Source: Blastocatellia bacterium
GTDB lineage: Bacteria; Acidobacteriota; Blastocatellia; Chloracidobacteriales; JADJPF01
Assembly: GCA_025057015.1 (NCBI GenBank)
Contig: JANWYG010000004.1
Coordinates: 1 to 64,000, forward strand
Direction: 5' to 3'
DNA length: 64,000 bases
Shown here one piece after another: positions 45,195 to 54,633 of the stretch. Position 1 is the first letter of the stretch; each line of letters opens with the position of its first letter. The notes beneath the pieces were generated by a model that had not been told where the DNA came from, searched no databases, and saw nothing but the letters and a program-made list of their open reading frames with translations. The position numbers were made by a program, and so were the translations under genes.

Positions 45195-45788
45195 CTACTC
45201 AGCGGCTAGTTCGACGATATCCTCCGACGCCACGTTCAGGTTTGCGGCGGCGGCATATGCCACGAGTTTTTTGTAAACCTGTCAGCCAAATAGTAGCTAA
45301 CTTTTCAGCAATACGCGAAGGTGTAAGGACCAGACGCGCAGGAGATTCCAGCGTAGCGAGAGTGGCTCGCCTTTTTTGCTGCCTTCGAGAGTGAAGTAAA
45401 TACGAAGTCCAACCTTCCGCGCAACAGCAGTAGAGATTGTTTTTGTGAATGAGCAAGGTAGTGAAAGGAGCGCGTTTGTGAGCAAGCTTCCAAGTTTGCT
45501 GCTCCCCCACTTCCAACCCTAATTTCAGTAAACGTGGAGGAGGCTTGTCTGCTGCGTTGGGCTTACATTCATAATTCGTCCCGTCCACAGTCATGTTGGC
45601 GTGACGCTGAAATCGCTGGGGCGGAGAAGCAGACTGTTGACATATTCGAATAGCTGTTTGAGTTTCATTCCTTCTTCATGGTAGAGAATACTCATCTTGA
45701 GGAGGATTCCAGAATACCTTCCTTGTGAAGGTATGCTGCACAAGTGCCAGAAGGTATGCCGTAGGAGGCACAAAAGCATTTCGAGCAA
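45195..45788 (-). pseudogene. Decayed unidentified gene
   Basis: Minus-strand fragments in alternating frames run one into the other: 'YHEEGMKLKQLFEYVNSLLL', then 'MTVDGTNYECKPNAADKPPP', then 'VGLRIYFTLEGSKKGE' in another frame, 'LESPARLVLTPSRIAEKLAT', and after a shift at an A-run 'LVAYAAAANLNVASEDIVEL' to a stop at 45195-45197. The order and spacing suggest one ancestral gene with several frameshifts. No family is recognised. Confidence 0.4.
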
Positions 45789-46309
45789 GTTATAGTCTCG
45801 TATATGGTCTCGTAGTCGGATAGTCCTACGGTTGGATTGCGACGTTGTGGCTTCTGCTGTGTATAGGATAAACCGATCTTGCTGACGTCGAGAACGTCAT
45901 CAGGCAGTGGGCAGGCGGATTGTTTGGGTCGTAGATCTGATTTGGAAGTCTAGTTGTTGAGATGCATGTAGGGAGCACACTGCTGTTAAATTATTCGCCA
46001 TCAAAGTTGCATGGGCGTTATCCAGCTGGACAAAGTCTTTTTGTGACTACCCGTGCTGATAGGAAACGCTAAATCTGCCCGATGAACGTGCTGACTTTGC
46101 GATCCACTCAGGGGGCTTCGTCAGTGCAGGAAGCGACCTGCCGAGATATACCATCAGGCCACCGGTATCGTTTCGGTTTACTGGTTCTTCAAATTTAATC
46201 AATAACTTGACCGACAAATCGGGGTGACGCGCCAACGTTCCTGTTGTGATTTCATAGGAGTAGATGACCCGGACTGATGTTGTGGGGCCAAGCCGAACAG
46301 AGTCGTGAT
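45789..46309. other. Gene-free segment of the insert, right part
   Basis: About 520 nt without a convincing gene. A minus-strand open frame at 46047-46340 ('VRVIYSYEITTGTLARHPDL') has the G/C-rich codon character of the insert. It runs into the kinase relic and has no recognisable domain, so it may be another remnant. Confidence 0.4.
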
Positions 46310-46590
46310 GTAATGTTGAGAAGATCGGTACGTGCGTCAACAGGTAGACCTGAAAGTTGTCTGGGCTGTATGTTTAAGTATTCTGGCAAGATTTATTCCT
46401 GTGATGTCTTCGCTATCTTCTGTAGCTTTACGAGCTAGCTTTGCAATTCCGAAGTCTAATATCCGCTGCTGATTGAACCATCAGCTGGCTGCTGTATCGT
46501 AAGGTTTTCGGGTTTTGAGGCACAGTGTTATCTTCGTATGTGAGCTTCAGGTAACTTGCTGCTTTCTGGATTTGCCGTAGATTGGTACAT
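46310..46590 (-). pseudogene. Remnant of a duplicated Ser/Thr kinase gene
   Basis: The sequence matches the intact kinase at 40735-42393 with clear but diverged similarity. For example 'tttgcaattccgaagtctaa' here corresponds to 'tttgcaatcccgaagtccag' at 41869-41888. The start ATG equivalent lies at 46588-46590 (42391-42393 in the intact gene). About 330 nt between the 'HRDLKPEN' region and the N-terminus are deleted, and several indels break the frame. It faces the TPR gene exactly as the intact kinase faces the TPR relic. Confidence 0.75.
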
Positions 46591-46739
46591 CGAATCACTA
46601 GAGAAGTCATTTAAGGTGGTCTAGTCTATAACAATAGACCTCTAGCCAACAAATAGGGTAAAATCTACTATAAAATGCCAACTAGTGTATGTTTAAAGCT
46701 AGCAAGTCAAACTGTCGGAAGTTCGAATTTGTGAGAACC

Positions 46740-48218
46740 ATGCGACGCGTTTACAGCAGTTGCAACAGACGCTTTTTAGTACTTGTGTTTGTGCTCGTTG
46801 CTGTTTCTGGTGTTTTTGCGCAAGCAGTTAAGAGTAGCGATGACAAGGCTCGGCGCTACAATCCTACTAGTAGCACTTTTGCTGTTAGATTTGTTCCGGC
46901 CAGTAGTACTGTTTCTGCTGTGCGTTTTAATCCCTTAGAGCGTAGTCAACGTTATGGGGTGCAACAGGTAGGCGAGGCTGTGGCTCAGGCTACAAGGCTG
47001 GCTCGTCCGACACGACCTAGGCTAAGTGCAGCTGAGATACTGGTAGCAAAGGCGGACAAGCTAATAGACAGTGAAGACTATCTAGCCGCTCTTTCAGTTT
47101 ATCGGCAGGCTGTTGATACTGATCCGAAGCTTGCTAGTGCTCGTTTAGGACTGGGGATAGCTTTGCTTGAAATCGGTGATTTTGAAGCTGCTGAGAAGGA
47201 ATTTCTTGAAGCACTTATTTTAGCTCCTAAAGATGCAGAAAGCCGGCTCAATCTGGGAGTGGCTCTTTATAGGAGTGGCAGGATAGATGCTGCGATAGTG
47301 CAGTATCAGCAGGCATTACAGATAAATCCGAATCTTGCGGCAGCATATTTTAACCTAGGGATGGCATATGCCCACCTAGGAGATTTTGAGAAAGCCTTAA
47401 CCAACTATCAGGTGGCGGTGCGCAAGAGGAAGCTTTATGCCGAAGCTTACAACAACATGGGCATAATTTATGAGGCAATGGGTCAACTTGAAGTTGCGCG
47501 CAAGCATTTCGAGCAAGCGATAGCTCAGCGGCAGAATTATGCTTTAGCGTGGTATAACCTTGCGAGACTTTACTTTGATGAGGGTAAATATCAAGAGGCG
47601 GAAGCACAATTTCAGCAAGCTGTCAAGCTTCGTCCTGTTTTTGCTGAGGCGTATCTAGAGCTTGGCAATCTTTATCTTATTCGTGCAACGACTATGAACA
47701 CTCCAGAGATGAACCGTGCTGTAGAGGCTTACAGAAGGGCGATAGAGCTTAGAAAAGGTGAGTATCCTCTTGCACATGAGAACCTGGCTATAGCTTTGAC
47801 AAAACTCGGTCATAGAGAACAAGCTTTTGCTGAATACAGGCAGGCATTTGAGCAAAATGAAGGTCGTTCGGCCGATACGCTTAGGAATTTAGTTTCTACC
47901 ATTTTAGGCAGGGGCTCATTTTTGATAGGAAACGAGTTGAAGAGATCAGATAATCCCGGTAACCTGAAGTCGAAGAAAGAACCACTTGCTACTACTAGAG
48001 AGCAGCTAGAAAAAGCTGTAGGGGAGTATTATGAAGCAGAGGATTCCTTCAAGGACAATGCGGATATACGCTACTGTGGGGGGTTAGCATTTCTGGCTTT
48101 GGGGGATATATACTCAGCTATAGAGGAGTTTGCTGCTGCCGTAGAGCTTTCTTCGGGTAGGGATAAGGCGGCCGAGAAGGCTCTAGATACTTTGATAGAA
48201 GCCATTCTCTACTTCTAG
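46740..48218 (+). CDS. Exported tetratricopeptide-repeat protein
   Basis: A 492-residue protein with a signal peptide ('FLVLVFVLVAVSGVFAQA'), a variable region, and about eight or nine TPR units from ~95 to 340 ('ASARLGLGIALLEIGDFEAA', 'ESRLNLGVALYRSGRIDAAI', 'AAAYFNLGMAYAHLGDFEKA', 'AEAYNNMGIIYEAMGQLEVA' and so on). A further helical TPR-like part lies at the C-terminus. TPRs mediate protein contacts; the partner may be the neighbouring kinases or phosphatases. ATG 46740 is chosen over 46689 because the signal peptide follows directly; neither has a clear ribosome-binding site. It leads a run of signalling genes on the plus strand. Confidence 0.8.
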   Translation: MRRVYSSCNRRFLVLVFVLVAVSGVFAQAVKSSDDKARRYNPTSSTFAVRFVPASSTVSAVRFNPLERSQRYGVQQVGEAVAQATRLARPTRPRLSAAEILVAKADKLIDSEDYLAALSVYRQAVDTDPKLASARLGLGIALLEIGDFEAAEKEFLEALILAPKDAESRLNLGVALYRSGRIDAAIVQYQQALQINPNLAAAYFNLGMAYAHLGDFEKALTNYQVAVRKRKLYAEAYNNMGIIYEAMGQLEVARKHFEQAIAQRQNYALAWYNLARLYFDEGKYQEAEAQFQQAVKLRPVFAEAYLELGNLYLIRATTMNTPEMNRAVEAYRRAIELRKGEYPLAHENLAIALTKLGHREQAFAEYRQAFEQNEGRSADTLRNLVSTILGRGSFLIGNELKRSDNPGNLKSKKEPLATTREQLEKAVGEYYEAEDSFKDNADIRYCGGLAFLALGDIYSAIEEFAAAVELSSGRDKAAEKALDTLIEAILYF

Positions 48219-48256
48219 ATGAAGCAGAGATTGGTCTGTGTTAACTTAATTTTGCT

Positions 48257-50071
48257 ATGGTAGTCTGTCCCAAATGTAAATATACAGGACATTTAGGGAG
48301 ATCAAGGGAGTGTATAAAGTGTGGAGCTCGGCTAGAAGTGCAGCTTGAGGAGAAGTGTAAGGATGCTCATGAGATGGCTATTTCAGAAGCTTTAACAGAA
48401 ACTGCCGAACATTTTGCCTCCCTAGGACAAGGGAAATTGGTAATAGACGAGCTAGTAGCACAGCTTGGTGCTGTTCAGTACTATGATGTTCATGAGGATG
48501 GTGATAACTTGCACTACACTTTGGCTGTCTGTTCTAAAGATGTTGATGATCCTTTGTCAAAAGTAGGTCTATACGAGGAGCTAGGAATTCCCAGAGATGC
48601 TGAGGAAGACAATCCTTTCAAGACGCAATTTGAGATGCTTTCGCGTTTTAACTCGCCCGGAATTATAAAAGCTAAGCAATGTTTTTCTGATGGCGAGCTT
48701 TCCTACATGCTACTTGAACGGATAAGTGGCAGGAAGCTTTCTGAAGTACGAGGGTTAAATGAAGCTGATGTACGTCAGATAGGAATACAGCTTTGTCAGA
48801 TAGCTGACAGTTTTCATCGGCAGAGGCTTGTGCATAACGGGCTTGAGCCGGACAGCATACTGATAGATGAGCGATGCAGGATCAAAGTAATAAGGTTTGA
48901 TCGAGTTCGACCTGCAAGGCGCTACGATCCGACAGTTCCGTTAGAACCTATCGATTCCTATTCTGCCCCGGAGATCTATACTTTGACAGAGAAGTCCGTT
49001 CTTGATCGACGCTCGGATATCTATGCTATAGGTGCGATAATGTATTTTCTTTTGACTGGGCAACCTCTACCGCCTGCAAACGAGATGAACGACTTTGTCT
49101 ACGAATTCTATCCGACAGCCGTAGTATCTCCGGCACTTGAGCGGATAATTATGCGGGCAATTTCTCCTGATCCGGCTGATAGGTATAACTCTGTTAATGA
49201 AGTAAAGTTTGCGTTGACGGGGCTGAGTGCTCCGACTTCGGTGCAGGTTGGCTATGCTAGTGACGTGGGCAAGATACGTGATCTGAATGAGGACAGCGTG
49301 CTGGTACTTGACCTAAGGCAGTGCTTTGAGTCTCTGGGTACTCATATAGGACTTTACGTAGTGTCAGATGGGATGGGAGGAGAGGCTGCAGGAGAAGTAG
49401 CCTCACGTATAGCAGTACGTGCTGTTGCAGAATGGGTAACTGATAAGCTTATTTCTGCTTCGCTCAGGTCTACGCATGGAAGTCAGCTAGCTGAGCCGAC
49501 GCAGACAGGGTCGTTGATGTTAGCCAGTGATACGGGTGTGGACATAAAAGCTTCCAAGCTTTTGACCGATGCTATTTGCTATGCTAACTCTGAAGTGCTC
49601 GATTATGCACAGTATCATCCGACGACACGAGGGCTTGGTGCTACGCTTACTGCGGCACTGCTGGTTGGTAACACTCTGACCGTGGGTCATGTTGGTGACA
49701 GCCGTTGTTATTTGCTGAGTGCAGGTAGGATACAGCAGATAACCGAAGATCATTCGCTTGTAGAGCGTATGGTGAGGCGGGGTGAGTTGACTCGTGAGGA
49801 AGCGAAGATCCATCCCAATAGAAATATAATCTATCGTTCCATAGGTAGCCGCAGGGAGATAGAAGTAGATGTTCTTACTCGTTCGCTAAGACGCGGCGAT
49901 TATGTGCTGCTGTGCAGTGATGGACTGACGAGTATGCTTAGTGATGAACAAATAGAGCTGATCCTCAAGAGGAATACCGATCCTGCCCAGGCAGCAAAGG
50001 AACTAGTAGTTGCTGCAAATGCTGCAGGTGGAGAAGATAATGTGTCGGTCATAGTGGTAGCAGTTGACTGA
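48257..50071 (+). CDS. Zinc finger - pseudokinase - PP2C phosphatase fusion
   Basis: A 604-residue protein. Residues 1-35 form a zinc ribbon ('CPKCKYTG', 'CIKCGARLE'). Residues ~90-310 have a Ser/Thr kinase fold that is clearly inactive: the catalytic-loop position reads 'VHNGLEPDSILID' instead of HRDLKPxN and the metal loop reads 'IRFDRVR' instead of DFG. No glycine loop is visible. Residues ~335-604 are a PP2C-type phosphatase with all metal-binding Asp positions ('DLNEDSVLV', 'SDGMGGEAAGE', 'CSDGLTSML', 'GGEDNVSVIVV'). The enzyme should dephosphorylate Ser/Thr, with the pseudokinase as regulator or scaffold. It sits between the TPR gene and the FHA-kinase genes. Confidence 0.85.
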   Translation: MVVCPKCKYTGHLGRSRECIKCGARLEVQLEEKCKDAHEMAISEALTETAEHFASLGQGKLVIDELVAQLGAVQYYDVHEDGDNLHYTLAVCSKDVDDPLSKVGLYEELGIPRDAEEDNPFKTQFEMLSRFNSPGIIKAKQCFSDGELSYMLLERISGRKLSEVRGLNEADVRQIGIQLCQIADSFHRQRLVHNGLEPDSILIDERCRIKVIRFDRVRPARRYDPTVPLEPIDSYSAPEIYTLTEKSVLDRRSDIYAIGAIMYFLLTGQPLPPANEMNDFVYEFYPTAVVSPALERIIMRAISPDPADRYNSVNEVKFALTGLSAPTSVQVGYASDVGKIRDLNEDSVLVLDLRQCFESLGTHIGLYVVSDGMGGEAAGEVASRIAVRAVAEWVTDKLISASLRSTHGSQLAEPTQTGSLMLASDTGVDIKASKLLTDAICYANSEVLDYAQYHPTTRGLGATLTAALLVGNTLTVGHVGDSRCYLLSAGRIQQITEDHSLVERMVRRGELTREEAKIHPNRNIIYRSIGSRREIEVDVLTRSLRRGDYVLLCSDGLTSMLSDEQIELILKRNTDPAQAAKELVVAANAAGGEDNVSVIVVAVD

Positions 50072-50187
50072 TCTCAAATATATTGCAAATTGTGAAGATC
50101 TTTAGCTAAGCTTAGCAAAGAATCTAGTATTTCAGTAGAATCAAAGATTATAATATTGCAAACAGGTCATCTTGGGAGGCGGAAGAG

Positions 50188-50823
50188 ATGATTCGGTGCA
50201 ATAATTGTGGGACGGATAACCTTGCTGGCTCAGAGTATTGTGACGAGTGTGGAATGAAACTAAACATTTCGTTTCCTATGCCGCCGAGGCCGATAGTTTC
50301 AGCGCCACCGCCATCCTATGGGGCACCTAGTCCGCCTGGTCAGGCTTTTTCGCCTGAGCGGCGCTATGAGCCGCTGCGACAGCCTATGGCACCACCAGCG
50401 CCTGTGCCCCCGCCATCTCAGCCGGTACCTGCTAGAGCAGAACCTATACAGCAGCAGCCGATGCCTCAAGCACGTCAGTCTACTGCTCAGAAGCCCAAGG
50501 CGAAGCTAGTGATTCAGCGTGGTGGGACTGTAGGTAAGGAGTTCATTCTTGGAGAAGGAGAGTCGCACATAGGCAGATGGGATGCTGATGGAGGGATTTT
50601 TCCAGATATAGATCTTGATCAGGATGATCCTGAGGCTAAGGTCTCTCGGCGCCATGCCAGAATAATTAATCAGAATGGACAGTTCTTAATCGAGGACTTA
50701 GGTAGTACAAACGGAACATTTGTCAACAGAGGAAGACGTCTTTTACCAGGCAATCGACATCCGCTTAATAATGGAGATGAGATCATAGTCGGCAAGACTT
50801 TCTTGAAGTTAATCATAGAGTAG
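50188..50823 (+). CDS. Zinc-ribbon and FHA-domain protein
   Basis: A 211-residue protein with an N-terminal zinc ribbon ('CNNCGTDN', 'CDECGMK'), a Pro/Gln/Ala-rich low-complexity linker (~30-105) and a C-terminal FHA domain (~110-211) with the phosphopeptide motifs 'HIGRWD', 'VSRRHARI' and 'GSTNGTFVN'. FHA domains bind phosphothreonine, so it should read the output of the kinases here. A GGAGG ribosome-binding site lies about 8 nt before the ATG. The kinase-FHA gene follows 12 nt later. Confidence 0.9.
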   Translation: MIRCNNCGTDNLAGSEYCDECGMKLNISFPMPPRPIVSAPPPSYGAPSPPGQAFSPERRYEPLRQPMAPPAPVPPPSQPVPARAEPIQQQPMPQARQSTAQKPKAKLVIQRGGTVGKEFILGEGESHIGRWDADGGIFPDIDLDQDDPEAKVSRRHARIINQNGQFLIEDLGSTNGTFVNRGRRLLPGNRHPLNNGDEIIVGKTFLKLIIE

Positions 50824-50835
50824 ACATAGCTTGCT

Positions 50836-52203
50836 ATGTTAGACAGCACGGTAGGAGTTCCTAGAGGGTCTAAAAGAAGCCCAAACGCTCAACTGGAACC
50901 AGGTACGCTGCTCAATGGACGATACCAGATTGTGAGGCGTGTTGGTGGGGGCGGTATGGGCAATGTCTATATGGCACGCGATAAGCGCTTGGCCGATGCC
51001 CTGCGTGCCGTCAAAGAAATGATAGAGATGTTTTCCGATGAGGCTATGCGTAGGAAAGCGATAGAAGACTTTGAACGCGAATCGCAGATCCTGGCTAGCC
51101 TGGAACATCCTTCTATCCCGACTATATATGACTACTTTATTGCCGATGGCCGCTATTATCTAGTGATGAAGTACATAGGTGGGGGAGATCTCGCTGGCAG
51201 ACTGCGAGCCTCGCCAAATCGGTGCATAGATGAAAAAACTGTGACCGAGTGGAGTATACAAGTTTGTGATGTGCTTGACTTCCTGCACTCTCAGCGCCCA
51301 CCAATCATCTATCGCGATCTCAAGCCGGCTAATCTAATGATAGATGACAGAACAAACAGAGTGATGCTAATAGACTTCGGCATAGCTCGCTGTGTCAGCC
51401 CTACTCAAAAGGGAGTTACCGCAATAGGAACTATGGGCTATGCCCCACCGGAACTGTTTTCCGGAAAGGTAGAACCGCGCTCAGATATCTACAGCCTAGG
51501 TGCTACGATGTTTCACTTGCTGACTGGCTCAGATCCACAAGACAACCCGTTGCTCATCTTCGATTTTAGCAAGTATCCTCGACCTCGACAGATAAATCCT
51601 TCTATCTCGCCTAAAATGGACGAGATAATATGCAAGGCTGTAGAACATAAACCTGAACGCCGTTTTAGCAGTGCTCTCGAGATGAAACGTGTCCTTGAAG
51701 AACATCTGAAGTTCTTAGAAAGAGGGGCAGATCGGCGGGTGGGTAGTGGTACAGTAGGCTTGTCAAGTGGACAGGTTTTTTGCGGTAATTGTGGACTGAA
51801 AATAGCCGCTGAAGATCTCTTCTGCGTTCATTGCGGCGCACGTCAACCTATTCAGTCAGCCCCAGAAGTTGCTAAAGTTATAGCTCGTTTGGTGCTCGTT
51901 CAGGGCAACGGCCCAGGTGCATCCTTTATCCTAGATAAGGATACAAATATCATAGGCCGGGTAGATCCGCATACCGGAATCTTTCCCGAAATAGACCTTT
52001 CGTCTCATGATCCAGAAACAAAAGTTTCACGTCGACACGCAAAGATTTACCGAGAAGGTGGACAGTTCTTGGTAGAGGATCTATCAAGTGTAAATGGTAC
52101 GCTTATTAACAACTTCAAGCTCTATCCCCGGCAACCAAGAGTGTTGCAAAATGGCGATGAGCTTAGGCTAGGTGAGACGGTGCTTAAATTCATAGTAGGC
52201 TAA
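50836..52203 (+). CDS. Ser/Thr kinase with zinc ribbon and C-terminal FHA domain
   Basis: A 455-residue soluble protein. The kinase domain (~28-290) shows 'GGGGMGNVYMARD', Lys in 'LRAVKEM', 'YRDLKPANLMI' (Tyr replaces His of HRD, a tolerated change) and 'IDFGIARC'. A zinc ribbon ('CGNCGLK', 'CVHCGARQ', ~315-340) and an FHA domain follow ('IIGRVDPHTGIFPEIDL', 'VSRRHAKI', 'SVNGTLINN'). No membrane segment is present. A kinase that carries its own phosphothreonine reader, with an FHA paralogue of the same design next door, suggests self-recruitment or assembly through phosphorylated partners. 12 nt separate it from the preceding gene and 1 nt from the next. Confidence 0.92.
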   Translation: MLDSTVGVPRGSKRSPNAQLEPGTLLNGRYQIVRRVGGGGMGNVYMARDKRLADALRAVKEMIEMFSDEAMRRKAIEDFERESQILASLEHPSIPTIYDYFIADGRYYLVMKYIGGGDLAGRLRASPNRCIDEKTVTEWSIQVCDVLDFLHSQRPPIIYRDLKPANLMIDDRTNRVMLIDFGIARCVSPTQKGVTAIGTMGYAPPELFSGKVEPRSDIYSLGATMFHLLTGSDPQDNPLLIFDFSKYPRPRQINPSISPKMDEIICKAVEHKPERRFSSALEMKRVLEEHLKFLERGADRRVGSGTVGLSSGQVFCGNCGLKIAAEDLFCVHCGARQPIQSAPEVAKVIARLVLVQGNGPGASFILDKDTNIIGRVDPHTGIFPEIDLSSHDPETKVSRRHAKIYREGGQFLVEDLSSVNGTLINNFKLYPRQPRVLQNGDELRLGETVLKFIVG

Positions 52204-52204
52204 A

Positions 52205-52834
52205 ATGCTAGAAAAAAGATGTGCAAACTGCGGCACACAGGTGCTGAGAATTGCAAATTTCTGCAGAATTTGTGGCTCTCCTCTCGTAGCCGAAGCGCAA
52301 ATTGCCATAACCAAACCGATGTTCTCGCCTCCCAGACCGCATAGCAGGAGGAATGACGTAATAGGCTTTCAAGAACTCCATTCGCAAGCGCAAAGTTGGA
52401 TTTTCGATAAGCTAGCGCCCCCAACGCATGCTATCGTGGCTGGTTTCGAACTAGCTGGATTTAACTTGAGACTTGCGGCAACGATGCTAGATACGCTCCT
52501 TCTAATGCTAGTGCTATTGCTGTCTGCCTTGCCAGCAAGCGAGAGTTTACAGTGGCTAGGGTATGTTATAAGCTTTGTCTTTCTACTGTTTAACTACGTA
52601 GTTCTTCCAGCTAGGGGAGGACAAACTGTCGGCAAGAAGCTGCTTGGAATAAAGATTATCCCAGCTAAGCTGGATAGCTCACGACTTGGATACGGTAGGA
52701 TACTGTTGCGACACTTGGTCGGCTACCCAATGGCGAGCTTAACAGTACTGGGCCTGTTGTGGATACTCTGGGATCCAAGACAGCAAGGCTGGCAGGATAA
52801 GCTGGCTGATACTTTAGTAGTTAAGGCCATTTAA
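52205..52834 (+). CDS. Zinc-ribbon RDD-family membrane protein
   Basis: A 209-residue protein with an N-terminal zinc ribbon ('CANCGTQ', 'CRICGSP'), a linker, and an RDD-type membrane domain (~90-209) with three hydrophobic helices ('LLLMLVLLLSALPA', 'VISFVFLLFNYVVLP') and the family motif 'GGQTVGKKLLGIKI' near the middle. RDD proteins are small membrane proteins of uncertain function, some linked to ion exchange or kinase clusters. The shared zinc ribbon suggests a common docking surface among the three neighbours. It begins 1 nt after the kinase-FHA gene, so they are co-translated. Confidence 0.85.
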   Translation: MLEKRCANCGTQVLRIANFCRICGSPLVAEAQIAITKPMFSPPRPHSRRNDVIGFQELHSQAQSWIFDKLAPPTHAIVAGFELAGFNLRLAATMLDTLLLMLVLLLSALPASESLQWLGYVISFVFLLFNYVVLPARGGQTVGKKLLGIKIIPAKLDSSRLGYGRILLRHLVGYPMASLTVLGLLWILWDPRQQGWQDKLADTLVVKAI

Positions 52835-52856
52835 CTATTTTGCTACAACGGATTTC

Positions 52857-54632
52857 ATGGCAAAGCTTCTCTTAGAACGGCCAGGAAACGAAAGCAGAGA
52901 AATTAAGCTGACTAAAGTGAAGATTTCCATAGGTAGATCTTCTCGTAACGATATATGTGTCAATGATCCCTACGCTTCGCGCCTTCATGCAGAAATTAGG
53001 AAAGATGGCAAGATCTACTACTTGACGGATCTGGGTAGCGCAAACGGTACCTTCTGTAACGGTACAAGAGTAACAGGTACTATCCCTATTAAGGTTGGCG
53101 ACGTGGTTCAAATAGGTGAAACGCGTCTCAGCTTAGTAAGCGATTCCTCTTCAGGTTCATCTAACGAGATAATGCTTTCAGATGACAGAGTCCAACCTGA
53201 AGCAGAGCTTACTATCTCTTCCACTAGACATACCTCGGATATATTTGCCATACTCAAGGAAGTCACCGGAGGTGAGCAGGCTAGATCAATATCTAAACGA
53301 CAGCCAGATAATACCTTCGTTTCTGCTCCAACACAGCTAGAAACCCCTTCAGCTGCACTCCATAAACGTGACTTGCTTGCTATAGTCAGCAAAGTTGGTG
53401 TAGCACTTCTTTCTGACGCCTCTTTAGACGATACCCTTCGCCTTGTAATGGATCTTGTTTTCGATGCTATACCTGCTGAACGCGGCTACCTGTTGCTGTC
53501 TAGCAACTGGGCTCAGAAGAAAGCTAAGCGCCCTGAACGCTCTGCCGAACTCATCTGTAGAGTAGCACGTAGCAAAACCAGAGAGCTTGTCGGTGAGGAG
53601 ATTAAAATAAGCCGTGCTATCTCTGAGAAAGTCGTGTCTGAAGGCATTTCAGTACTTACTTCAGACGCAACCCACGATCCACGCTTTCAAGACCGGCAGT
53701 CCATAATGCTCAGTAATATACGCTCAATAATGGCCGTGCCGCTGGCTGTGGAATCCGAAATCATAGGTATGATCTATGTGGATAATCCATATGCTACAGG
53801 ACGCTTTACTGAAGATGAACTTAGAGTCTTAACAGCACTGGCTTCTGTAGCCGCCATCAAGATAGAAAATGCGCGCCTGATGGAAGAACGCATCGAGCGT
53901 AAGCGCATAGAAGAAGAATTGAAAGTAGCAGGCGAGATACAATCGCGGCTGCATCCTCTGTCACCACCGCGAGTGCCAGGATATGACATGGTAGGAGTAA
54001 GCTTTCCTTGTCGTGAAGTTGGTGGTGACTATTATGACTTTATAAAACGTAAAAACGGTCGCATCATCTTCGCTATCGGCGATGTCTCGGGCAAAGGTAT
54101 TGGCGCAGCACTGCTTATGTCTAGCCTTCATGCCGCACTGCGAGCTCAGGCACAGACCGGTCTAGGTCCTGCAGAAATACTCACCGAAGTAAATAACTAT
54201 ATTTTTGAAAGCTCCCCTGAAAACAAGTTCCTGACGCTGTTTTGTGCTGAGCTAGATCCAGCTACCGGTGCCTTGATCTACTCAAATGCCGGTCATAATG
54301 CTCCTGTTCTGGTCTCTAAAGATGGTAAGACACTGCGCCTAACTACTGGTGGCCTGCCCATCGGTATAGTGGATGATATAGTCTACGATTCAGGTATGCT
54401 CTTTATGAATCCAGGCGACGTAGTGGTTGCTTATACCGATGGTGTACCCGATAGCGTCAACCGAGATGACGAAGATTTTGGAGAAGAGCGGCTCGCAGAA
54501 GTAGTCCAAAAATATAGGAGTAAAACAGCTGCTCAAATACGCGACCGTATAGAAGAAGCACTTGCACAATTTGTAGGCCAAATGCCGGCTGTAGATGATA
54601 TGACTCTAGTCGTAGTTAAAAGACTGGAATGA
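52857..54632 (+). CDS. FHA - GAF - PP2C (RsbU/SpoIIE-type) phosphatase
   Basis: A 591-residue soluble protein. Residues ~1-95 are an FHA domain ('ISIGRSSRNDI', 'ASRLHAEI', 'GSANGTFCNGT'). After a low-complexity linker, residues ~175-340 are a GAF sensor ('AERGYLLLS', 'SIMAVPLAVESEIIGMIYVD'). A coiled coil ('EERIERKRIEEELKVAGEIQ') leads to a PP2C/SpoIIE phosphatase (~365-590) with 'REVGGDYYDF', 'GDVSGKGIGAALLM', 'YTDGVPDS' and 'DDMTLVVVK'. Family members dephosphorylate anti-anti-sigma or other partner proteins; no STAS protein is nearby. It closes the plus-strand signalling cluster, with tRNA-Gly on the opposite strand just after it. Confidence 0.9.
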   Translation: MAKLLLERPGNESREIKLTKVKISIGRSSRNDICVNDPYASRLHAEIRKDGKIYYLTDLGSANGTFCNGTRVTGTIPIKVGDVVQIGETRLSLVSDSSSGSSNEIMLSDDRVQPEAELTISSTRHTSDIFAILKEVTGGEQARSISKRQPDNTFVSAPTQLETPSAALHKRDLLAIVSKVGVALLSDASLDDTLRLVMDLVFDAIPAERGYLLLSSNWAQKKAKRPERSAELICRVARSKTRELVGEEIKISRAISEKVVSEGISVLTSDATHDPRFQDRQSIMLSNIRSIMAVPLAVESEIIGMIYVDNPYATGRFTEDELRVLTALASVAAIKIENARLMEERIERKRIEEELKVAGEIQSRLHPLSPPRVPGYDMVGVSFPCREVGGDYYDFIKRKNGRIIFAIGDVSGKGIGAALLMSSLHAALRAQAQTGLGPAEILTEVNNYIFESSPENKFLTLFCAELDPATGALIYSNAGHNAPVLVSKDGKTLRLTTGGLPIGIVDDIVYDSGMLFMNPGDVVVAYTDGVPDSVNRDDEDFGEERLAEVVQKYRSKTAAQIRDRIEEALAQFVGQMPAVDDMTLVVVKRLE

Positions 54633-54633
54633 A

